NCBI GenBank assembly: GCA_032718475.1
Contig: JAUCBJ010002975.1
Location: 1 to 36,612, forward strand
Length of the DNA: 36,612 nt
Source of the DNA: Nemertoderma westbladi
Taxonomy: Eukaryota > Xenacoelomorpha > Nemertodermatida > Nemertodermatidae
Direction: 5' to 3'
The position numbers were made by a program, and so were the translations under genes. This document shows, piece after piece, positions 21,530 through 29,388 of the stretch. Positions within the stretch are counted from its first letter, which is position 1. Each line of letters opens with the position of its first letter. The notes below the pieces were generated by a model. That model saw nothing but the letters and a program-made list of their open reading frames with translations, was not told where the DNA came from and made no database searches.

Positions 21530-21695
21530 AATATCCCGCCTCAATGTTAAATTCTCAATTTATGGAAAGGAGCAGGTTACAGTGGCACGTTATTTTAACC
21601 AAAACAATAAACTAAACACAATAGAACAGGTTACAGTTTTATTTTTGAGAGTTATCAGCTGTTATTTGCGTCGAATTTCCCCTGGAGAGGGATGA
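21530..21695 (+). repeat. Dispersed repeat, plus copy
   Basis: Contains CCCGCCTCAATGTTAAATTC, AAAGGAGCAGGTTACAGTGG, TTTTAACCAAAACAATAAAC, GAACAGGTTACAGTTT and CCCCTGGAGAGGGATGA. The same phrases occur in reverse order and orientation at 28186-28340, so these are two copies of one dispersed element about 165 bases long. Its nature is unknown to me. Confidence 0.75.
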
Positions 21696-22951
21696 ATTTT
21701 TATTGCATACAGCCCCCCCCCCCCCCCCCCTATCTGATGTTTTTGATAAACCTTTTGATAAATTTGTTGGCTATACTGTTGGTCACACTGAAATATTTTG
21801 GATGTGAAATGTTACAGCGGTCAGATAAATTTCATTTATATTTTATTATGAGGGAAGAACATACAAAGTTATTTAATGTCTGAAAATGTAACGAAATAAT
21901 TGTTTTGGGGTTTAACTTGGAAGCCTCTCCAATTATATGATACCGGTATAATTATATTTGTAATTATTTCCATGGCTTGGGGGCTTCCACATAAATTTAT
22001 TTGGGTATAATTACTTTGGGGACCGTTGTATGAAACACTTTTATATACCGCTTATAACACACGTCATAAACCGCAACAAATTATATGCACACCTAATTAG
22101 ATACCTTTTTGCACCAAATAAACTCACTTTCCACTAAAAACGGCTCACTTTACCACCAAATGATAGAAGGTCAGTCTATGACCCTCCTGGTAAGGGTCGC
22201 CCTCTCGAAATCCTAGACAAAAAGCGTCTTAAACCCTAAACCTAACTGGAAACCTGGTTTTCAACCCTACTTGAGGCCAATATTGCCAATTAAAGTCAAT
22301 TTGAAGGGCCAAAATTGGCTTCAATTGGAAATCGAAAAATCGAATATGGAATATAATAACATTCGATTCAGCATAGTGTAAAACCTATACTAACGCTAGC
22401 CAACAATACCACGCTATTAGTTTTTAGAATATCAAAATATTATATATTTTATCCTGGAACTACTTCTATTTTTCATGCAAATTATTATAAGCACCTTATG
22501 ATATTTTCATTTTTTTGGATTTGAAAATGTTCTTCGATAATTTTTTCACCTACAGCCCAAATTTCGTAGGATTTCAATGGATGATTACAAAAATACAGTG
22601 GGGGGGGGGGGGGGGGGGGGGAATCGGCCTCCGCCAGTGCAGCTAATGGTCTAAATACCCCCAGTGGTAATAGGGTTAAATTACTCCGAAATAAGCAATA
22701 GAGCATAAAATAACATACTACCATGATAAGAACACGAAATATCGATTATTAACAATTTCCATATTTGCACAACATTTGCACTTATTTTTGCAATAGTGCA
22801 CTACGATAATTTCCAATGTTGTTTACTATTTATTTAACAAATTATGATCTATTCTGTATCGATTGGTAAAACTTTCAGGTAAAAAGGGCCAGTAGAACCG
22901 GAGTTACAAATGTTTGAAATAAGTTACACAAAAATACAAAAGCATTTTATT

Positions 22952-23631
22952 AGCGAGGTTAATAAAGCGTCGAGAGAATATTGAAAAAAATGTTGTAGTT
23001 ATTTTTCCCATGTAATACGTAATTTTATTTTAATAATGGTACTTTTTTGCTTTCCAGTCAAGTAATAAATATTCGAGAACACTAAATGATTTAACATTGA
23101 GTAAGGCAGCATCAAGAATTGAAGAGTACAATAATTGGAATCTCAGTAACTATAGAAGCAGTAGTATAATACTACTTACATTCATTAGCTACAAGCGTTT
23201 GAAAAAGGTGTCTGTGACGATATTGCTCCATTTACACCGCAGTTATTCTTCAACCTTATAGTGATTTGTTAGAAAGCTGGCCATACAAGGATTCCAAATT
23301 TGTAACACAATCTGGATTTTGTCGTAAAATAGCTGAGATATGAGCGTTTAAAAGTTGTGACAGAATACAGAATTGTAACAGAATTGTGTTACATATTTGG
23401 AATCCTTGCATGGCAATGCAATCTCATGCAATCTCATTACGATTTGTAGAAAAATTTACCTGAACAACGACACTACTAACTGCATATTCCATGGCATGGC
23501 GAATCGCTCTATCTTTTATTAAACAATTAAACAACAAAAAAGTACCAATTTAAGAATAAGATTACGTATTACATGGGAAAAACGTGGAACAATTCTTTCC
23601 AATATTCTCTCAACCCTTTATTAACCTCGTT
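22952..23631. mobile_element. 680-bp fold-back element with about 95-bp inverted ends
   Basis: The left arm 22952-23049 (GAGGTTAATAAAG..GAGAGAATATTG...TTTTTCCCATGTAATACGTAAT..GGTACTTTTTT) is the reverse complement of 23536-23631 with scattered mismatches. A second inverted pair lies inside: 23279-23311 and about 23382-23413 (GGATTCCAAAT..TGTAACACAAT). No open frame of note. It is non-autonomous and located in NPHP4 intron 1. Confidence 0.75.
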
Positions 23632-24488
23632 GACCCTCGGTGAATAAAATGCCTCGAGAATAGTGAAAAAAAGCTTTTTCCCTTGTAATGAATAATAAAA
23701 GTAAAATCAATGCAATCCAATGGGTTACTTTTTTCCCTAGGAAAAAAAGTACTCCATTATTTCCCGATTTTGGGGTATATTCAAGCGAAAAATTGACAAT
23801 CTAAGAACAAAAGTTTTTCTAAAAAAAATGTCTTATTCTGAAATTTATTGCAGACCTATCACTACGACTACGTACAGTAAAACCATTGTTACCTATTACT
23901 AGTCTCTGCCACATATAAGCTTGGATAATTCACTCAAAACGAGTTAGAAAACCGTTGATTTTAATCTTCCCGGTACGGCTTTCGTAATGAATTTTTTTTA
24001 ATTTAAGAGATACTGGAATTTAAACCGAACATTGAAAAGTTCACAAAATTCTCTATAAACAGTTATTATTATCATTCCTTATTATTCTCGCACCAAAAAA
24101 ATTTACATATATAAAGCGAAAAACAATCACACTAACATACCAACAGGTAAGAATAGAAAGAGTGACGGATGGATAGTTAGCGCTAATTTAATGAAAACAG
24201 CAAAAAATTATAAATTCTTACACATAAGTTTGTCTGTGCCTAGAATTTCTAAACTTTTGATAGACTACATGTTTACCAAGTTTGGTTCCATTTCATCCAT
24301 GATTGACTGACTTATTAGCGTTCAAACATTCTAGCCACAAACCCGCCAACTACGAACAAACTAATACAGTAATAGCTGCCGGAACTCGAGCTGAGCTCCA
24401 GTGATTAATTGAAGTGTAAAGAGATACACAGAAATCAACTACAAATGTTGTTGATATCTTACTCACAGTAAATTATCTCATTACTCAC

Positions 24489-25698
24489 CTTGTTGCTTCC
24501 GTTTGGAGGGAATAAAGGTCAACACGGCCTGGAGGCTCCCGTTGTAGACTAGCGCCTCCAGCGGAATAGCACCGCCGCCTCCGAGCATAGTCAGTTCCAC
24601 GGGAGACCCCAAGGGGCCACCGAGAAACGGTTGCCATGGAGCCCAGCGGATAACGATCTCCTTGGACGAGCGAGTCACCGAAATCTTGCGTTTTAATTTC
24701 TCGGCTTTTGGGAACTCGATTTTGTAAACTAATTCTACAACCACGGCCACATTGGGGTCGAGGGGTACGTTGGAGAGTTCCACCGTTCCGATATTTAATT
24801 TGCTATTATTCTCGTTGTCGATCTCGATTGGGTTTGACTCGCTTTTAGTAACGAGATGCCAACCGTTGTGCGCCGAGACACGCAGCTTACGACCTACTAC
24901 GATAATCTTACAATCCTCTCGGTTCAATAAACTTTTACTAACTAATAAACCGCTCATATCTTTGCAGAATTGCAACTCGAACTTTGATATATTCGGGTTG
25001 ACTTCGACTCGAATGTTATCGAGGTAAATTCGTGTAGCTTTCACGGATTCTACCTCCGAAGAAATATCCCTGTTCGGAGAGAGAGAATCGTTTTTACCAA
25101 TTAAAACGTTGGCGGGAAGTAACTGGGAGATTTTTAGTAGGTTTTTATGCGCGAATAAATTGTATATAATTTTACTATCTGTGAGAATATTTAAGTGTTT
25201 CGAAATTTCGGTGAGGTTCATAAGTGTTAGGGCTCTAGGATTGCCGTGGTATATATCCAAGGAGCGAGATGGGCGTGTTTTCTTTTTATGCGAAACATCG
25301 GAAATGTCTTCAGAGAAAGGGAACAGGAAGGTGAAACCCTCGCTGAGTAACACCTCGGCTTTGGCATCGCGAGAAACTAACTCGAAAACAAGGGCGATAT
25401 CTTTGGGGTTATCAACGGGGAAAGTATGGAAATTAATAGAATCGTTAAATTTCACAAAGTCCCCGTCGCTGCTCGCAGGTTTGAGTTTAGATTTCCATGA
25501 TTTTCCAAAGAAACTTTTGTATCGACTGTCATAAAGATGGATTTGGAGGCCGTAATGAGTGGCTTTCGTGGAATTTGGAACGCCAATCAACTCGGATAAG
25601 TGTAACGAAAACGGAACCGATAAATCGTTGGATGATGTTCGTTGTATCGGCGTTGATATGATCCCTTGTTTGTCACGGATAGAATTTAGAAACTCCAT
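24489..25698 (-). CDS. NPHP4: Nephrocystin-4, exon 1 (start codon and N-terminal domain)
   Basis: Residues 1-403 plus one base. The ATG at 25698-25696 has a favourable context (A at -3, G at +4) and an in-frame TAG two codons upstream, so an earlier start in this exon is excluded. The protein begins at about the same point as the vertebrate one. Landmarks are VPFSLHLSELIG, LQIHLYDSRYKSFFGKSWKS, INFHTFPVDNPKDIALVFEL, LDIYHGNPRALT, GRKLRVSAHNGWHLV and IVIRWAPWQPFL; the family has the same series (SFFG-W, YHG-PRAL, RW--W-P) in its N-terminal C2-like region. It ends at donor G/GTGAGT (24488), phase 1, which joins exon 2 precisely. The four exons sum to 4113 bases, or 1370 residues, close to the 1426 of the human protein. 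Confidence 0.95.
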
Positions 25699-26100
25699 TA
25701 TCTATTATATCTTTGAAAATATCGGGACTATGTTATCTATAATTATGTTCGATAATCAAAGGAAATCTGAATAAGTTACCGGTAGAATAACCTAATAAAT
25801 TAATATATACAGTACCGGTATATAGCATAGGAACCTGCCCGCTTATAGACTGATGTCCCGATTTTGCGATAAACTTATCGGCTATCGCCGAAATAGTCAA
25901 TAAAATAAGTACTGTGCAGCAATAACCACCTAACACTTTTGTTAGGGCCTACTTGTTAGCTCCTCAGGTTGGCTACATTGAAATGCCAACAAAACAGCAC
26001 AGCTACCAGGTAGGTTGCACACAGCATATCATATAATCATATATCAGACATTCTGCATATGTTTACTGAAGTTGCCTAGCAACGATAATACTGTTATTAT
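25699..26100 (-). promoter_or_regulatory. NPHP4 upstream region
   Basis: Contains the 5' untranslated sequence and probably the promoter of NPHP4. The only recognisable element is the X-box at 26071-26083. The sequence ACCGGTA recurs (for example at 25780 and 25813), as it does elsewhere in the window. No clear TATA box placed. Confidence 0.5.
26071..26083. promoter_or_regulatory. RFX X-box upstream of NPHP4
   Basis: GTTGCCTAGCAAC is a perfect inverted repeat of two RFX half sites (GTTGC and GCAAC). It fits the animal X-box consensus, G-T-N-R-C-C, 0-3 bases, R-G-Y-A-A-C. It lies 373 bases upstream of the NPHP4 start codon. RFX factors drive genes for cilia, including transition-zone proteins, in nematodes, flies and vertebrates. 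Its function here is inferred. Confidence 0.7.
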
Positions 26101-26597
26101 ATAGAAGTTGATCATCACAAAAATTGGGAATATGACTCACTTGCGCCAAGGAAGGGCAGGATCTGGCCATGTGCGTGCCTGTGGGAATATTTCCTGTCAT
26201 CCCCAAATCTTTGAAAAATTTTTTTTGATATCTATCAAAGTTTGGGCCTATTTGATGACATCTGATCTGCAAACTGAGTTGAAATTAGGAAAAAAGTTTT
26301 TTTGGACTACCCTCCTGTAGCATGCCGATTGTGGATTGTATTTGGTGACACAATGTTGTTGTTAAGCCAGTTTAGCAATGTCAATGCGTAGCTATGCAAC
26401 GCAGCATGCTGATTATTATGCAGTATGATCATTATTTTGCTTACTTTGTATTAAATATACAGTATTATATATTTAATTTGTGTAGATTGTCTGTTTTTTT
26501 ACAAATCCCTCATCCGTCCTGGAACAACGACTACAAGGGATCCCACAACTGGATTGATTGGACCGACAACGATTTCTTCGCTGCAATTTCTCCAGAA
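26101..26597. other. Non-coding DNA with an unassigned open stretch
   Basis: At about 26500-26600 the plus strand is open and encodes IPHPSWNNDYKGSHNW, then a stretch rich in Trp, Asp and Asn (IDWTDNDFF), before entering the 33-bp array. It faintly recalls the region around the catalytic Asp of chymotrypsin-like proteases, but no acceptor splice site fits and other frames are also open. I leave it unassigned. Confidence 0.3.
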
Positions 26598-27030
26598 GAG
26601 CTTGGAGGGGTCTTCTTGTCAGTAGCAATAGAGCTTGGAGGGGTCTTCTTGTCAGTAGCAATATAGCTTGGAGGGGTCTTCTTGTCAGTAGCAATAGAGC
26701 TTGGAGGGGTCTTCTTGTCAGTAGCAATATAGCTTGGAGGGGTCTTCTTGTCAGTAGCAATAAAGCTTGGAGGGGTCTTCTTGTCAGTAGCAATATAGCT
26801 TGGAGGGGTCTTCTTGTCAGTAGCAATATAGCTTGGAGGGGTCTTCTTGTCAGTAGCAATAGAGCTTGGAGGGGTCTTCTTGTCAGTAGCAATAGAGCTT
26901 GGAGGGGTCTTCTTGTCAGTAGCAATAGAGCTTGGAGGGGTCTTCTTGTCAGTAGCAATAGAGCTTGGAGGGGTCTTCTTGTCAGTAGCAATATACTGTA
27001 GCTTGGAGGGGTCTTCTTGTCAGTAGCAAT
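26598..27030. repeat. 33-bp minisatellite, 13 units
   Basis: The unit GAGCTTGGAGGGGTCTTCTTG followed by TCAGTAGCAATA repeats 13 times with only one or two variable positions (GAG, TAG or AAG before CTTGG). The last unit is preceded by a 5-base insertion (CTGTA). Since 33 is divisible by 3, it encodes an 11-residue repeat: on the plus strand AWRGLLVSSN plus one residue, on the minus strand LLLTRRPLQA plus one residue. Whether either is translated is unknown; both are open simply because the unit lacks stops in those frames. Confidence 0.95.
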
Positions 27031-27261
27031 TGATGTGATATTGATAAAAACATTGATGTGAAAATAGTGAGATGTGATCATGATCAACTATTTAATCTTG
27101 TTTTCTAGTTTAGCGCACAGAAGTAATATATTAACAATATTAACGATCACAAACAGTATCATTTAATTAATTAAATGTTATCAAATATAATGCAAAGTGA
27201 AATATTACTATTATCATTGAACAGCACATTGTCAATTCTCACATTATTATTTAATCTTTAT
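27031..27261. other. Non-coding DNA
   Basis: AT-rich spacer between the 33-bp array and a fold-back MITE. Nothing recognised. Confidence 0.4.
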
Positions 27262-27528
27262 GTGGGGCGAGCCACGAAGTTGGCGGAGCCTTAGCGAATT
27301 GACACTGTTAGGGGGTGGGTCAATTTATGCAAATAGTTGTCGTCGTCGTCGTCGTCGTCGTTGTCGTCGTCGTCGTTGTCGTCGTCGTCGTTGTCGTCGT
27401 CGTTACGATTTTGACATGCTAATAACTTTGTCGGATTTAAAGCTGCCAAGTTGAAAATTTGTAGGTATCAATATGAGCAAAAGTTGAGATTTTTGAGAGA
27501 CTTTCAGACACCATCAGTGCAATGGTCT

Positions 27529-27542
27529 CCCGCTAGAGGGCC
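27529..27542. promoter_or_regulatory. CTCF-like motif 1 inside the MITE
   Basis: CCCGCTAGAGGGCC fits the core of the animal CTCF site (CC-N-N-Y-AG-R-K-GGC). Similarity is by eye only; binding in this animal is untested. Confidence 0.4.
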
Positions 27543-27672
27543 ACATGTCTAAACATTAAATGCCCTCCCATTTCTTTGCTTTTAATCCGTTTAAGCTGAA
27601 ACTTGGCAGATATGTATTAGACCATTAGCTGTGACTTTCAAGGGAGGCGAATCCATCTGCAGTTCTCCAGTC

Positions 27673-27687
27673 TGCCGCTAGAGGGCC
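27673..27687. promoter_or_regulatory. CTCF-like motif 2 inside the MITE
   Basis: TGCCGCTAGAGGGCC, in the same orientation as the first and about 144 bases away. Twelve core bases are identical in the two sites although the sequence around them differs. Confidence 0.4.
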
Positions 27688-27809
27688 AACGTGACTATTT
27701 GCATAAATTGACCTACCCCCTAACAGTGTCAATTCGCTAAGGCTCTGTCAACTTCGTGCTGCGCGAAGTCCCCACTTCGTGTTATGATATAGCAGGATTG
27801 TGGTTTAAC

Positions 27810-28005
27810 ATGAACTGACATTCCGCAAAGTATTAGCGACCATTGAAGGGTGTACTCTGGCTAGTCCCTTTAAAGCATTCATGTCGAAAAACTCCGTGGC
27901 CCCCTTTGCTAGCACGCTAGGATCGAACTCACGACATCTGAAGACAGATATGGATTCAAGACAACGGATTAGAGATTAGACCAACGACGGAGATAAGAGA
28001 GTAGA
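27810..28005 (-). mobile_element. tRNA-derived SINE, minus orientation
   Basis: On the minus strand it has an A-box-like GTTGGTCTAATCTC near 27980, a B box GAGTTCGATCCTAG (27917-27930), then TTTTTCGACATGAATGCTTT and GGGACTAGCCAGAGT. The same order is found in the SINE at 17030, where the last phrases read CGGCACGAATGCTTTAAAGG and GACCAGCCAGGG. Its 3' part is cut. Confidence 0.75.
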
Positions 28006-29019
28006 GGACTAATAGCAATTGTTTAATATACTTGATATTTGTATAATCCATAATACATTAGATTGGTATGACCAATCCTAGGCAGCTAGCGGATTAAATC
28101 CGGTATGCGCTCCAATTACAAAATGATACAGGGACAACTGGATAAATAAAATAAAAATATATATAAATAAAAAATCATCCCTCTCCAGGGGATATTGGAC
28201 GCAAATAACATCTGATTACTCTCAAAAATAAACTGTAACCTGTTCTATTGTGTTTAGATTATTGTTTTGGTTAAAATAACGTGCCACTGTAACCTGCTCC
28301 TTTCCCTAAATTGAGAATTTAACATTGAGGCGGATAGGATTTCGCCAGGATGGAATTTGCGACCAGTTCCCTTCTGTCTCAGCAACACATATTTGTCTAA
28401 CACAAATTACAAATTCAGATACAATAGCTCTACTGTACTAAGGTACAGATGCTATCATCAGCTCAAACATATATCTGATGTCGGAAATTTCAAGTAAAAT
28501 ATAATTCAACATTACTTTATTAGGTCACTAAGTAACTACATCTGAAAGATTCCTTCCTAGTTCATATTATATTAACAACATTTATTGTTTTGGTTAGAAT
28601 AACGTGTCACTGTAACCTCCTTTTTTTTTTTTTTTTTTTTTTTTTTTTCCCTGAGTAATTAATAATTTTACACTGAGCTACTGTATACATTAATTCACCG
28701 AGATGGATTTTCATCCACTTCCCACTACCCCCGTCTCAGCCTGTGCTGGGTGGGAATCTCTGCAATCAATAATTCTTATATAAATATCTTCAATTTATTT
28801 TTTCATATGGGCCACACTTTGGCATCGCAAATATAATTATTAACATCAAATTTGGCCCCTTTAACCTTTTTTTATACTGTAGGCCTACTCGAAAAATATA
28901 ATAATATAGCAAGGCTTTTAGTCAGAACTCGAAAATATGAGGAAGGATGTTATCGGGGGTTGAACCAGTGCTCTATTTTAATATTTTACGTTAATAAATG
29001 CAATGAGGTAGTATATTAT
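28006..29019. other. Non-coding DNA with dispersed repeats, left flank of the LTR element
   Basis: Contains the minus copy of the 165-base dispersed repeat (28186-28340), a second partial copy of the TTATTGTTTTGGTTAGAATA motif (28577-28620) that runs into a T tract of about 29, and AT-rich DNA with no recognisable coding up to the LTR element. Confidence 0.5.
28186..28340 (-). repeat. Dispersed repeat, minus copy
   Basis: Reverse-complement copy of 21530-21695: TCCCTCTCCAGGGGATATTG, AACTGTAACCTGTTCTATTG, TTATTGTTTTGGTTAAAATA, CGTGCCACTGTAACCTGC and GAATTTAACATTGAGGCGG. The match is good over the whole length. Confidence 0.75.
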
Positions 29020-29317
29020 TGGGATCGGAAATAAATGAATACCAGCTGCATCAGTTTATTAATGGTCGACATACAGAACAGCATATCAAACAATAATAAG
29101 AACCAACAGACCAACGAACACACCCACCACCTTACAGCACATCAGTACAGCAGTACAGTAGGTACCGGTAACGGCTACTGTACCTACAGACCTAGAAGAT
29201 AGGAAAGACTGAATACCGGAATACCAGAAGAGGACCGGTAGGTAAAAGACCAGTAGGTTGGATCTAACCACCACCAAGCCAGGGTCTACTAGAGCCCTAA
29301 CAATACATAATCTAACA
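29020..29317 (-). repeat. 3' LTR
   Basis: 298 bases, minus orientation TGTTAG...ATCCCA. By eye it is identical to 33511-33808. It is preceded on the minus strand by the polypurine tract. Confidence 0.95.
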
Positions 29318-29329
29318 TCTCCCCCAAGA
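29318..29329 (-). other. Polypurine tract
   Basis: TCTTGGGGGAGA on the minus strand, immediately before the TG of the 3' LTR. This is where plus-strand DNA synthesis is primed in LTR elements, and it fixes the LTR boundary. Confidence 0.8.
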
Positions 29330-29388
29330 ACAATGTAGGAGACATTTGTACTGAAAAAAAAAAATCCAACCACCACCAATAGGTCAGT

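Larger units (their letters stand above)
21162..24488 (-). other. NPHP4 intron 1 (phase 1), rich in inverted repeats
   Basis: A 3327-base intron with donor GTGAGT and acceptor TATATTTAG. It contains the dispersed 170-base repeat (21530-21695), a poly(C) run (about 21713-21730), a poly(G) run (about 22602-22621), a 680-base fold-back element (22952-23631), and a wider pair of inverted segments (21283-21349 and 23636-23697). At 24240-24360 there is a sequence related to 10240-10330 (AGACTACATGTNTACCAAG and neighbours). No coding seen. Confidence 0.8.
27262..27775. mobile_element. Fold-back MITE of the GTGGGG...CCCCAC family
   Basis: Begins GTGGGGCGAGCCACGAAGTT and ends GTGCTGCGCGAAGTCCCCAC. 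About 65 bases of inverted sequence run inward from each end (GGAGCCTTAGCGAATTGACA...CTGTTAGGGGGTGGGTCAATTTATGCAAATAGT against its complement at 27690-27757). It carries a GTC microsatellite (27340-27402) and two copies of CCGCTAGAGGGCC. A second member lies at 35233-35528, and separate ends are seen at about 10399-10412 and 11573-11600. No transposase. Confidence 0.8.

Noticed and set aside
26500-26600. Serine-protease-like peptide (HPSWN...WTDNDF)
   Set aside because: The resemblance is limited to a few residues, there is no fitting splice acceptor and no catalytic motif nearby.
27340-27402. Arg/Cys-rich peptide from the GTC microsatellite
   Set aside because: A simple repeat inside a non-coding fold-back element.
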